Source: Streptomyces sp. SID12488
GTDB lineage: Bacteria; Actinomycetota; Actinomycetes; Streptomycetales; Streptomycetaceae
Length of the DNA: 64,000 nucleotides
Reading direction: 5' to 3'
NCBI RefSeq assembly: GCF_010548275.1
Contig: NZ_JAAGLT010000023.1
Coordinates: 94,725 to 158,724 of the forward strand
Shown: piece by piece, positions 24,186 through 33,278 of the stretch
Layout of the letters: every line of letters starts with the position of its first letter
Numbering within the stretch: the first letter of the stretch is position 1
Position numbers and translations under genes: made by a program
The notes under the pieces: model-generated
Told to the model about the DNA's origin: nothing
Database searches by the model: none
The model's input: only the letters and a program-made list of their open reading frames with translations

Positions 24186-26685
24186 CTGGCGGGCTCCACG
24201 CAGTACAGGGCCGATCGGGCGGTCTCGGCATCCGGAGTCTCCCAGCCACGCACCCCGATGGTCACCCGTTCCCCGGGCAACAGGGTCACCAGACCGCGAT
24301 CGGCCCGCGCTCCCGGGTCCAGCCGGTCCGCCTGCAGCAGCAGATCCCGTACGAGGGTACGAGCCGTCACCGTGACGGCTCCCGGAGCGACGCTCACGTC
24401 GAACTCGGGCCGGGGGTAAGGGACTTCACGGTCCGGCACGGGAAAATACAGCGCCCGCAGCCCCTCCCCGTCGGCCCCGCCGGAACTGTCCGGGACGACC
24501 CCCTCCGTGTCGGCGTCGACATCCGCGACCAGGAACTCCTTGGCTCCCACCGGCACGAGTTCCCCCGGCACCCGCACCTCGGTGACCGCCCGCCGCTCCA
24601 CCGTGAACCCGACTCGCACCGGCTCGCCGACCACGCCCCCGTCCACGGACACCCGCCGCAGCTCCACCGTCCCCGCCCACTGTTGCGCCGTCTGGTTGAC
24701 GACCGCCAACACCACTGTCTCCCCCCGCACTTGAAGGCTGAGCAGTCGGTCCGCGTACAGCCGTCTCAGCTCGTGGTAGAGCGGTTTCTCGCGCCCGTCC
24801 CCGTCGATCGCCGCCCAGGACGTCACCGGCCAGCAGTCGTTGAGCTGCCACACGATCGTCCCCGCGCACACCGGCCAGTGCGCACGCCAGTGCTCGATCC
24901 CGGCGGCGACGGCACGGGCCTGGTTGACCTGGGTGAGGTAGTGCCACCGGTCGAAGTCCCCCTCAGGAAGGGGAAATGCCGGGCGAGCCCGCGCTCCAGT
25001 TTGCCGTTCCCGTCGTCGGCCTTCTGGTGGTGCAGCATGCCGGGAGAGTCCGATGCGAGTGTCTCGTCGGGCAGCGCGCGCCGCATCGTGGCGTACGCGG
25101 CCGGTGCCTGCCACCCGAACTCGGCCACGAAACGTGGGACTTCGAGCCGGTAGTCGGCGTAGTCCTCCCGGTTCCACACCTCCCACGAGTGGTGCGTACC
25201 GTGCGCCGGATCGTTCGGATGCCGCTCCCAGGACCCGGACCAGGGACTGCCCGCGGTGTACAGCCGCGTGGGGTCCAACTCGGCCACCACGCGCGGCAGT
25301 ACGCCCAGGTAGTACCCCTCGCCCCACGACTCGCCGGCGAGCGTCTGCTCCCATCCCCAGTCCCTGAAGCCCCACAGGTTCTCGTTGTTCCCGTTCCACA
25401 GCACGAGCGAGGGATGAGGCATCAGCCGTACGACGTTCTCCCGGGCCTCCGCCTCCACCTCGCCCCGCAGCGGCTGCTCCTCGGGATAGGCGGCGCACGC
25501 GAAGGGGAAGTCCTGCCAGACCAGCAGCCCCAACTCGTCGCAGACGTCGTAGAAGTCCTCGCTCTCGTAGATCCCGCCGCCCCACACCCGGACGAGGTCC
25601 ACACCGGCGCCGGCCGCCTGCGCGAGCCGCTCCCGGTACCGCTCCGGGGTGATCCGGGACGGGAACACGTCGTCCGGGATCCAGTTGACGCCCCGCGCGA
25701 ACAACCGCTCCCCGTTGACGACCAGGGTGAACCCGGTCCCGTGGACGTCGGAGGACGTGTCAAGGCCGACGGTCCGGAACCCCACCCGCCGCCGCCAGCC
25801 GTCCAGTGGGACATCACCATGACGGAGCGTCAACTCAACGTCGTACAGCGTCTGTTGCCCATAGCCGCGCGGCCACCACAGCTCCACGTCCGGAACTTCC
25901 AGCCGTACGACACCGCTGGTCCCGTTGATCTCGCCCCGGGCCAGTACCTCGCCGCCACCGGAGAGACCACCACCGCTGACCCGGGCCTCCAGCGTCAGCC
26001 CGGCCTCGACTCTGGTGCGCTCGACGTCGACTGCCAACTCCACTCGCCCCACGCCGTGTTCGTCGACCGTCACCTCGGGGCGCACCCGGCTGATCCGGGC
26101 TGTCGACCAGTGCTCCAGGCGCACCGGCCGCCATATCCCGGCGGTGACGAGGGTCGGCCCCCAGTCCCAGCCGAAGGAGCAGGCCATCTTCCGGATGTAC
26201 TGGTAGGGCTCGGCGTAGGCGCCGGGCCGCTCACCCAGCCGCTCCCGGACGGCCTCCGCCTCGGCATAGGCGGAGGCGAAGTGGACGGACAGGCGCCCGG
26301 TCATCCCGGTCACGTCGAAGCGGTACGAGCGGTGCATGTTCCGTACCCGGCCCAGGAGTTGACCGTCGAGCCGGATCTCGGCGGCGGTGTCGAGCCCGTC
26401 GAAGACGAGATCGGTCTGCTCATGAACGTCATGAACGTCATGAACCCCGCGAACCTCGTGCCGTTCGTGCCGTTCACGGGCGAGCGCAGCGGATAGGTCC
26501 GTCCCGTACGTCCACTCCCGGCGCCCCACCCAGGCGACCTCCGCCTCGTTCCGGCCGATGAAGGGGTCCGGGATCACTCCCGCCGCCAGCAGGTCGGTGT
26601 GCACACACCCGGGGACGGTGGCCGGCAGTTCGCCCGCCTCGTACCGCACGGTCCAGCCCTCGGTGAGTGGTGTGGCCTCCAGCAT
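24182..26685 (-). pseudogene. GH2 beta-mannosidase, broken by a one-base frameshift (or sequencing error)
   Basis: The first frame runs from ATG 26685 (AGGAG at 5 bases) and encodes a beta-mannosidase: galactose-binding-like N-terminal domain (VPGCVHTDLL, GRNEAEVAWVGRREW), Ig-like domain, and a TIM barrel with WNGNNEN (acid/base Glu) and FVAEFGWQAP (nucleophile Glu). After RHFPFL near 24966 the homology moves to the next frame (EGDFDRWHYLTQVNQA) and goes on to a C-terminal beta domain ending at 24182. Restoring one C in the CC of CTTCCTGAG (coding strand) would give one protein of about 835 residues. Both catalytic residues lie before the break, but the barrel end and C-terminal domains would be lost. 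Coupled to lacI downstream. Confidence 0.8.
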
Positions 26686-26694
26686 GCGCACTCC

Positions 26695-26706
26695 TAAACC
26701 GTTCCA
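26695..26706. promoter_or_regulatory. LacI-type operator candidate 1 (beta-mannosidase side)
   Basis: TAAACCGTTCCA matches 9 of 12 positions of TGAACCGGTTCA, a usual core of actinobacterial LacI sites. It lies 10 bases before the beta-mannosidase ATG and touches its ribosome-binding site. Together with the site at 26762 it would let one repressor close both divergent promoters. Confidence 0.5.
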
Positions 26707-26761
26707 TTCCCGCGTGGGTCAGGCGCGGAAAATATGGTGGCACCCTTGGCGAAATAGGGAC

Positions 26762-26773
26762 TGTACCGGTTCA
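26762..26773. promoter_or_regulatory. LacI-type operator candidate 2 (importer side)
   Basis: TGTACCGGTTCA is palindromic at 10 of 12 positions and has the CG centre of LacI-family sites. It lies 71 bases before the ATG of the binding-protein gene. Its centre is 67 bases from that of site 1, a little over six helical turns. Confidence 0.55.
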
Positions 26774-26843
26774 GTAAGTGGTGTCAGAGTGCCGAATCAG
26801 CCATCCCTGTAGTGCTCGTCCGTCCCGAACGGAGCTGATGCAC

Positions 26844-28157
26844 ATGAACCGCCGCATGATTCCCGCACTCCTCACCGCCGGCCTGGTGCTCTCCGCGTGC
26901 ACCGGAACCGGTGGAACATCGAAGGGCGCCGACGCCAAGGCACCTGACGATCCGTCAAAAGTGACCGGCACCATCAAGGTCCTGACCGTGCGGACCGATC
27001 TCCTGCAGGACGGCACGTTGAAGAAGTACGCCGACGACTTCCGGAAGACGTATCCGAAGGTGAAGGTCGAGTTCGAGGGCCTCACCAACTACGAGGCCGA
27101 AGTCAAGATCCGTATGAACACGGAGAACTACGGCGATGTCCTGCTGATCCCCGCGGTGATCAAGAAGAGCGACTACCCGAAGTTCTTCGCCTCGCTCGGC
27201 ACCCGGGCGGAGCGCGCCAAGAAGTACCGCTTCACCGACTTCACCACCGTCGACGGCAAGGTCTACGGCCAGAGTCCGGTAGGAGTGGCACCCGGGTTCC
27301 TCTACAACAAGAGGATCTGGCAGGAGGCCGGCATCACCGACTGGCCCACCACACCCGCCGAGTTCATCACCGCCCTGAAGGCGATCAAGTCGAAGACGGA
27401 CGCGGACCCGTACTACACCAACTTCGCCGCCCAGTGGCCACTCACGTCATGGACGTCCGTCAACGGCTCGGTCGGCTGCGACACCGGGGCGACGACGAAA
27501 CTGGTCGAGAGCGACCCGTGGGCCAAGGGCGCGGACCTGCGCGTCGGCGACACCCTGCTGTACGACATCGTGCACGACGGGCTCGCCGAGAAGGACCCGA
27601 CGACCACCAACTGGGAGGCTTCCAAGCCCAGGATGGCGAAGGGGGACATCGCCACGCAGTGGCTCGGAACCTGGGCGATCGTCCAGTTCCAGGACGCCGC
27701 CAAGAAGGCCGGCGTGGACCCCGCCGACATCGGGTTCATGCCCTTCCCGTACCAAGTGGGCGGAAAGTTCTGCGCGGTTGTCGGCCCCGACTACAACCAG
27801 GGCGTCAACGTCCACAGCAAGCACAAGGAGGCGGCCCGCGCCTGGATCGACTGGTTCACCGACAAGTCCGGCTACGCGGACGACAACCTGGCCATCTCCC
27901 CGCTCAAGGACGCCCCGCTGCCCGAGGTGCTCCAGCCGTACGAGGAGGCGGGGGTGAAGTTCATCGAGGTCGACGACACCGCGGGAGCGCAACTCAAGCT
28001 CATCGACACCGAGTCGGAGGTCGGTCTCTACGCCCCCGACTACCGCCAGGATCTCGTCGACCTGGCCCGAGGCGCCCGCAAGGGCAGCCTCGACGACTTC
28101 CTCGGTGACCTCGGCAAGCGCTGGACCGAGGCGCAGCGATCCGTGGGGTCGTCGTGA
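26844..28157 (+). CDS. Sugar ABC transporter binding lipoprotein
   Basis: A 437-residue family 1 solute-binding protein. The signal peptide ends in LVLSAC with Cys19 as the lipid anchor. The fold is seen from TIKVLTVRTD through GVAPGFLYNKRIW and FMPFPYQVGG. GGAG at 26831-26834 supports ATG 26844 (9-base gap) better than ATG 26838. The stop overlaps the first permease start. It is divergent from the beta-mannosidase gene and shares a region with two LacI-type sites, so it probably binds an oligosaccharide produced by the local fucosidases and mannosidase. The ligand itself cannot be read from the sequence. Confidence 0.85.
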   Translation: MNRRMIPALLTAGLVLSACTGTGGTSKGADAKAPDDPSKVTGTIKVLTVRTDLLQDGTLKKYADDFRKTYPKVKVEFEGLTNYEAEVKIRMNTENYGDVLLIPAVIKKSDYPKFFASLGTRAERAKKYRFTDFTTVDGKVYGQSPVGVAPGFLYNKRIWQEAGITDWPTTPAEFITALKAIKSKTDADPYYTNFAAQWPLTSWTSVNGSVGCDTGATTKLVESDPWAKGADLRVGDTLLYDIVHDGLAEKDPTTTNWEASKPRMAKGDIATQWLGTWAIVQFQDAAKKAGVDPADIGFMPFPYQVGGKFCAVVGPDYNQGVNVHSKHKEAARAWIDWFTDKSGYADDNLAISPLKDAPLPEVLQPYEEAGVKFIEVDDTAGAQLKLIDTESEVGLYAPDYRQDLVDLARGARKGSLDDFLGDLGKRWTEAQRSVGSS

Positions 28158-29131
28158 CGGACACGACCGAGGCCGGCATGGCGGGGCGAAGGGCGCCGCG
28201 ACGGAAGGAACCGCCGCCCGCGCCCGCCCCCGGCACCCCGGGCCCGCCGTCACCCCCGCGCAGGTCACGCCTGTGGCGGGGGGTGACCCCCTGGCTGTTC
28301 CTGATCGCCCCGCTCGCGCTGCTGCTGACCTTCACCTACGCGCCGATCGTCAACATGGTCGCGTACAGCTTCACCGACTGGGACGGTGTCAGCCCCGAAC
28401 TGCACTACACGGGCGCCGAGAACTACACCGAACTCCTCACCCGTCCCGAACTGTTCGAGGTGTTCTTCGTCAGCGGCTACTACCTGGCCGCCTCCGCGCT
28501 CCAGATCGTCGCAGCGCTCTACTTCGCGACGATCCTCAGCTTCAACGTCCGCTTCCGGAACTTCTTCAAAGGCGTGCTGTTCTTCCCGTACCTGATCAAC
28601 GGGGTCGCGATCGGCTTCGTGTTCCTCTACTTCTTCCAGGACGGCGGCACCCTCGACTCGGTGCTGGGCGTGTTCGGCGTCCACACGGACCACGCCTGGC
28701 TGGGCACCCCGGCGTCGGCGAACATCTCGCTCGCCGGCGTCTCGGTCTGGCGCTACACGGGCCTGAACTTCGTGCTGTTCCTGGGCGCGATCCAGTCCAT
28801 CCCGGGGGAGTTGTACGAGGCGGCGGAACTCGACGGGGCGAACCGCTGGCACCAGTTCCGGTACATCATCGCGCCGGGCATCAAACCGGTGCTGAGCCTC
28901 ACCGTGATCCTGTCGATCTCGGGCTCGCTGTCGGTCTTCGAGATCCCGTACATCATGACCGGCGGGGCGACCGGCACCGAGACCTTCGTGATCCAGACGG
29001 TGAAGCTGGCGTTCCAGTTCAACAAGACGGGGCTCGCCTCGGCGGCGGCCGTCGTACTGCTGCTGATCGTGCTCGCCGCGACCTGGGTGCAGCGGCGGCT
29101 CGTTCCGGACGACAGGGTGGATCTCGTATGA
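28154..29131 (+). CDS. Sugar ABC transporter permease (MalF type)
   Basis: A 325-residue CUT1 permease. A proline-rich cytoplasmic N-terminus (about 40 residues) precedes six hydrophobic segments. The EAA loop is seen as EAAELDGANRWHQFR near residue 230. GTG 28154 overlaps the binding-protein stop by 4 bases, and its own stop overlaps the next permease by 4, so the three genes are translationally coupled. As with ngcEFG, no ATPase gene follows; MsiK is the expected partner. Confidence 0.88.
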   Translation: MTDTTEAGMAGRRAPRRKEPPPAPAPGTPGPPSPPRRSRLWRGVTPWLFLIAPLALLLTFTYAPIVNMVAYSFTDWDGVSPELHYTGAENYTELLTRPELFEVFFVSGYYLAASALQIVAALYFATILSFNVRFRNFFKGVLFFPYLINGVAIGFVFLYFFQDGGTLDSVLGVFGVHTDHAWLGTPASANISLAGVSVWRYTGLNFVLFLGAIQSIPGELYEAAELDGANRWHQFRYIIAPGIKPVLSLTVILSISGSLSVFEIPYIMTGGATGTETFVIQTVKLAFQFNKTGLASAAAVVLLLIVLAATWVQRRLVPDDRVDLV

Positions 29132-29958
29132 CGCGCCGAGCGGTTGCCCGTACGTTCGTGTACCTGTCCCTGGTCCTCGCGGTGGTGGTCGTCCTGCTGC
29201 CGCTGGGCGTGATCGTGCTGACCTCGCTCAAGACCGAGCAGGAGATGGCGGACGACAGCGGGGCGCTCTCGCTGCCGGGCGACCTCCTGAACTTCCACAA
29301 CTACGTGACGGCGTTCCAGGACGGCGAGATGATGGCCGCGTTCGCCAACACGGCCTTCATCCTGCTGTTCGCCGTCACGGGGACCGTCCTGATCGGTTCG
29401 ATGACGGCGTACGCGATCGACCGCTTCACGTTCCGCTTCCGGAAGCTGGTGATCGCCCTGTTCCTGGTGGCGACGCTGGTCCCCGGAGTCACGACGCAGG
29501 TGGCGACATTCCAGATCGTCAACAGCTTCGGCATGTTCGACACCCTCTGGGCGCCCATCGCGCTCTACATGGGCACGGACATCGTGTCGATCTACATCTT
29601 CCTGCAGTTCGTCCGGTCGATCCCGATCTCCCTGGACGAGTCGGCACGCCTCGACGGGGCCAACGCCTTCACGATCTACCGGAAGATCATCTTCCCGCTG
29701 CTCAGGCCGGCGATCGCCACGGTGGTGATCGTGAAGGGGATCACCGTCTACAACGACTTCTACATCCCCTTCCTCTACATGCCCTCCGAAGATCTTGGCG
29801 TGATTTCGACGTCCCTTTTCCGCTTCAAGGGCCCGTTCGCCGCCCACTGGGAGACCATCTCGGCGGGTGCGGTCCTGGTCATCCTGCCGACACTGATCGC
29901 GTTTCTGTCGTTGCAGAGGTTCATCTACAACGGCTTCATGAAGGGAGCGACCAGGTGA
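29128..29958 (+). CDS. Sugar ABC transporter permease (MalG type)
   Basis: A 276-residue CUT1 permease with six hydrophobic segments and the EAA loop ESARLDGANAFTIYR near residue 170. ATG 29128 overlaps the previous stop. The final residues NGFMKGATR are typical of the family C-terminus. It is the last gene of the importer operon. Its stop is 13 bases from the stop of the convergent RNase D-like gene, with no room for a terminator, so read-through antisense to that gene is possible. Confidence 0.88.
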   Translation: MTRRAVARTFVYLSLVLAVVVVLLPLGVIVLTSLKTEQEMADDSGALSLPGDLLNFHNYVTAFQDGEMMAAFANTAFILLFAVTGTVLIGSMTAYAIDRFTFRFRKLVIALFLVATLVPGVTTQVATFQIVNSFGMFDTLWAPIALYMGTDIVSIYIFLQFVRSIPISLDESARLDGANAFTIYRKIIFPLLRPAIATVVIVKGITVYNDFYIPFLYMPSEDLGVISTSLFRFKGPFAAHWETISAGAVLVILPTLIAFLSLQRFIYNGFMKGATR

Positions 29959-29971
29959 TCCCGCGGTGTGC

Positions 29972-31261
29972 TTACGGAGCCTCGGCGGACAGTGCCTCGA
30001 CCAGGACCGGTGTCACCTGCTCCACCTGCCAGTCCCTCGCCCCGTATCCCGCGAGGGCGATGGCCACGGCCCCGGCGTCCACAGGAGTGGGCGGCTCCCA
30101 GCAGACCCTTCGCACCGTGTCCGGAGTGATCAGATTCTCCTGAGGCATGTTCAGCTGCTCGGCCAGGGCGGAGACCCCGGCCCGCGCGGCGGACAGCCGG
30201 GCCGCGGCCACCGGATCCTTGTCGGCCCAGGCGCGCGGCGGCGGAGGCCCGATCACGGGCTGCCCCGGCTGGGGCAACTGCGAGTCGGTCAGCTCCTTCA
30301 CGCTGTCCACCGCCGCCTGCCACTGCTCCAGCTGCCGCCGCCCCATCCGATGCCCGAAGCCGGTCAGCCCGGCCAGTGCGTGGACGTTGACCGGCAGGGC
30401 GAGCGCGGCCTCGACGATTGCCGCGTCCGACAGCACCTTGCCCGGAGAAACGTCCCGGCGCTGCGCGATCCGGTCCCGGGTCTCCCACAGCTCACGTACG
30501 ACGGCGAGCTGCCGGCGCCGGCGCACCTTGTGCATGCCGGACGTACGCCGCCAGGGGTCCTTGCGCGGCTCCGGCGGCGGCGCCGACGCGATCGCGTCGA
30601 ACTCCTCGCGGGCCCACTCCAGCTTGCCCTGCCGGTCCAGCTCCTTCTCCAGAGCGTCCCGCAGGTCGACCAGGAGTTCGACGTCAAGTGCCGCGTACCG
30701 CAGCCAGGGCTCGGGCAGCGGCCGGGTCGACCAGTCGACCGCCGAGTGGCCCTTCTCGAGTACGAAGCCCAGGACGCCCTCGACCATTGCGCCCAGGCCG
30801 ACCCGGGGGAACCCGGCCAGCCGTCCGGCCAGTTCTGTGTCGAACAGGTGGGTGGGGACCATACCTATCTCGCGGAGACAGGGCAGGTCCTGGGTGGCGG
30901 CGTGCAGTACCCATTCCGCGCCGCTGAGCGCCTCGCCGAGGCCCGACAGGTCGGGGCAGGCGACGGGGTCGATGAGCGCGCTGCCGGCGCCCTCGCGGCG
31001 CAGCTGCACCAGATAGGCGCGCTGTCCGTAGCGGTAACCGGACGCGCGCTCGGCGTCGACAGCGACGGGGCCGGTGCCCGCGGCGAACGCGGCGATCACT
31101 TCTGCGAGCGAGTGCTCGTCGGCGACGACGGGCGGAATCCCGTCGCGGGGTTCGAGGAGCGGGATCGGCGCCTGAGCCTCAGAAGATCCGTTGTCGTCCG
31201 GAGGAGCGCCTCCGGTGGTTCGCAGTGAGCTGTCTGCTGCGGTCTCTTGGGCTTCGGTCAC
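29972..31261 (-). CDS. rnd: Ribonuclease D-like 3'-5' exonuclease with HRDC domain
   Basis: A 429-residue protein. The DEDD exonuclease domain (about residues 40-220) has VAVDAERASG with the first acidic pair, FDTELAGRLAG with the second region and YAALDVELLVDLR with the last Asp. An HRDC helical domain follows (about 250-330), and the C-terminal part resembles the extra helical region of actinobacterial RNase D. It likely trims stable RNA 3' ends. GTG 31261 is the only plausible start; no ribosome site precedes it, so a leaderless start is possible. In Streptomyces it is usually next to the response regulator and DUF3000 genes, as here. Confidence 0.87.
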   Translation of the reverse strand: MTEAQETAADSSLRTTGGAPPDDNGSSEAQAPIPLLEPRDGIPPVVADEHSLAEVIAAFAAGTGPVAVDAERASGYRYGQRAYLVQLRREGAGSALIDPVACPDLSGLGEALSGAEWVLHAATQDLPCLREIGMVPTHLFDTELAGRLAGFPRVGLGAMVEGVLGFVLEKGHSAVDWSTRPLPEPWLRYAALDVELLVDLRDALEKELDRQGKLEWAREEFDAIASAPPPEPRKDPWRRTSGMHKVRRRRQLAVVRELWETRDRIAQRRDVSPGKVLSDAAIVEAALALPVNVHALAGLTGFGHRMGRRQLEQWQAAVDSVKELTDSQLPQPGQPVIGPPPPRAWADKDPVAAARLSAARAGVSALAEQLNMPQENLITPDTVRRVCWEPPTPVDAGAVAIALAGYGARDWQVEQVTPVLVEALSAEAP

Positions 31262-31286
31262 CTGTCAAGGGTATCTGTGTATGGAC

Positions 31287-31322
31287 GGCGCCCGCCGACG
31301 GAACGTTCCGTCGGCGGGCGCC
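31287..31322. terminator. 36-base perfect palindrome, likely terminator of the response-regulator gene
   Basis: Bases 31287-31304 are the exact reverse complement of 31305-31322, with AACGTT at the centre. As RNA it would form a 15- or 16-base stem. It stands 155 bases past the response-regulator stop and 25 bases before the RNase D start, so it may end the first or lie in the leader of the second. Confidence 0.7.
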
Positions 31323-31476
31323 TTGGGGTCGTAAACCGGTCACGTGTCACACGTGTCAGTGAATTCTGTCGGTCATCTCGGTCAGGAGTGGGGGCGAAGC
31401 GGTCGTCAGCGGCCGGTCGCCGATGGTCGTTCGTCAGTGATCAGGATCAGTGATCAAGTCAGGTTCAGGATCGGTG

Positions 31477-32136
31477 TCAGTGGATGATTCCGGTCCGCAG
31501 GGCCACCGCCACCATCCCGGCGCGGTCACCCGTGCCCAGCTTGCGGGCGATACGGGCGAGGTGGCTCTTGACGGTCAGCGCGGACAGGCCCATGGAGACG
31601 CCGATCGCCTTGTTCGACTGGCCCTCGGCGACCAGTCGCAGGACCTCGACCTCGCGGCCGGACAGCTCGCGGTAGCCGCCCGGGTGGCTCGGGGCGCCCG
31701 GGGGACGGCGGTGCATACGGGCGCCGGCGCCGATGGGGGCGCCGCCCGGTCGGTTGGGAAGCCCGATGTTGTTGCGGGTGCCGGTGACGACGTAGCCCTT
31801 CACACCGCCCGCGAGGGCGTTGCGCACGGCTCCGATGTCGTCGGCGGCGGACAGGGCCAGGCCGTTGGGCCAGCCCGCGGCACGGGTCTCGGACAGCAGG
31901 GTGAGCCCGCTGCCGTCGGGCAGGTGGACGTCGGCGACGCAGATGTCGCGGGGGTTGCCGATGCGGGGACGAGCCTCCGCGATGGACGAGGCCTCGATCA
32001 CGTCGCGCACACCGAGCGCCCACAGATGGCGGGTGACGGTGGAGCGGACGCGGGGGTCGGCCACGACCACCATGGCGGTCGGCTTGTTCGGGCGGTAGGC
32101 GACCAGGCTTGCGGGCTGCTCAAGAAGAACGGACAC
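31477..32136 (-). CDS. LuxR-family (NarL-type) response regulator, orphan
   Basis: A 219-residue protein. The receiver domain (about 20-130) has DICVADVHLPDGSG with the phosphate-accepting Asp near residue 69 and LALSAADD with the switch residue region; the usual acidic pair near the N-terminus is reduced (VVVADPRV). The LuxR-type helix-turn-helix is at 155-215 (REVEVLRLVAEGQSNKAIG, LTVKSHLARIARKLG). AGGAGG sits close to GTG 32136. No histidine kinase is nearby, so it is an orphan as in S. coelicolor (SCO6029 position). A variable linker rich in Gly, Pro and Arg joins the domains. Targets are unknown. Confidence 0.88.
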   Translation of the reverse strand: MSVLLEQPASLVAYRPNKPTAMVVVADPRVRSTVTRHLWALGVRDVIEASSIAEARPRIGNPRDICVADVHLPDGSGLTLLSETRAAGWPNGLALSAADDIGAVRNALAGGVKGYVVTGTRNNIGLPNRPGGAPIGAGARMHRRPPGAPSHPGGYRELSGREVEVLRLVAEGQSNKAIGVSMGLSALTVKSHLARIARKLGTGDRAGMVAVALRTGIIH

Positions 32137-32410
32137 CAGGCCTCCTGGAGTGCGGAACGGATCCGGTCCTGGGGGTGAAACCGGATCGACCGTGCTTTCA
32201 AGGTCACAGAGGTCTTCGGCATCAAACCTGTGCTCCTTTAGAGAAAGATCACGATCTGGTGAGTAACAATCCGTGCAATTCGGACACGCGATCGATCATC
32301 CGAAGACCGAACGGTTTCAATCTGCGTCGATACGCGGCCGAAAGTGGCCGTATCGACAAAGAGCTACTAAAGACGGCGTGCCGATGCGAGGAATGGGCGG
32401 GCATATAAAG
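32137..32410. other. AT-rich upstream region of the response regulator
   Basis: About 270 bases with no gene. It is much richer in A/T than its surroundings (for example AGTAACAATCC, GGTTTCAATCTGCG, ACTAAAGACGG and GCATATAAAGG). It must hold the promoter of the response-regulator gene on the minus strand. I see no clear -35/-10 pair, which suggests control by an additional factor. The remaining part of the gap to 32480 is the terminator at 32411. Confidence 0.5.
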
Positions 32411-32452
32411 GAACGGCCTTGCGGTCCCCGTACGGGAACCGCAAGGCCGTTC
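32411..32452. terminator. Terminator after the DUF3000 gene
   Basis: GAACGGCCTTGCGGT at 32411-32425 pairs perfectly with 32438-32452, and CCCG/CGGG adds an inner stem after one mismatch. It lies 28 bases past the DUF3000 stop on the minus strand. Confidence 0.8.
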
Positions 32453-32480
32453 AGCCGGTCAGCGGGTGCTCAGGGCGGGT

Positions 32481-33149
32481 TCAGCGGGACTGGGGCCCCC
32501 GCCGCTGCGGGAGCGTCACCACCGACGCGTCCCCGGGGCCGGCCGGCGGCAGGCCCGCGATCTGGGCGAGCAGGTCGCACCAGGAGGCGAGGTGGGCCGC
32601 GGTGTCCGGGGTGCCCCCGAGGCCCTCACGAGGCGTCCAGGAGGCGCGGATCTCGATCTGGGAGGCGGCCGGCCGCTCCGACATCCCGCCGAAGTAGTGC
32701 GAACTCGCGCGCGTGACCGTGCCACTGGCCTCGCCGTACGACAGCCCGCGCGCCTGGAGCGCCCCGGTCAGCCAGGACCAGCACACGTCGGGCAGCAGCG
32801 GGTCGGCGGCCATCTCCGGCTCCAGCTCGGCGCGCACCAGCGTCACCAGCCGGAAGGAGCCCTGCCAGGCGTCGTGCCCGGCCGGGTCGTGCAGCAGGAC
32901 GAGCCGGCCGTCGGCCAGATCCTCCTCGCCGTCGACCACCGCCGCCTCCAGTGCGTACGCGAACGGCGCCAGGCGCTGGGGCGCCCGCGTCGGTTCGATC
33001 TCGATCTGCGGCCTCAGCCGCGCGGTCCGCAACGCGTCGACAGCGGCCCGGAAGGGCAACGGAGCCGTCTCCACCGCATCCCGGTCTCCCCCCTTCGCGT
33101 CGTCCATTCCGCCAGCACCGTCCGACAGTCGTCCCTGAGCCGCAGCCAT
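32481..33149 (-). CDS. DUF3000 family protein
   Basis: A 222-residue actinobacterial protein of unknown function. It has no signal peptide or membrane segment. The conserved body begins near PFRAAVDALRTARLRPQIEIEP and includes WSWLTGALQARG and SSHYFGGM; a Trp/Cys-containing SWCDLLAQIAG is near the end. ATG 33149 lies 7 bases past TAATCT (coding strand, 33157-33162) and has no ribosome site, so a leaderless start is likely; ATG 33107 is the alternative. It is divergent from hemE and in the same position in other Streptomyces, but no functional link to heme is shown. Confidence 0.75.
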   Translation of the reverse strand: MAAAQGRLSDGAGGMDDAKGGDRDAVETAPLPFRAAVDALRTARLRPQIEIEPTRAPQRLAPFAYALEAAVVDGEEDLADGRLVLLHDPAGHDAWQGSFRLVTLVRAELEPEMAADPLLPDVCWSWLTGALQARGLSYGEASGTVTRASSHYFGGMSERPAASQIEIRASWTPREGLGGTPDTAAHLASWCDLLAQIAGLPPAGPGDASVVTLPQRRGPQSR

Positions 33150-33278
33150 GCGGGGAAGATTAAGGGGAACGGAGCCTCTGCGCGGGGAGGGACACCCGTG
33201 GGACGGGCCACAGTCCGGTGAGAGCCGTCGGCAGGGCCGTTCGCGGGACCGTCCGTAGGGCGTGGGAGACTTCTGGTC

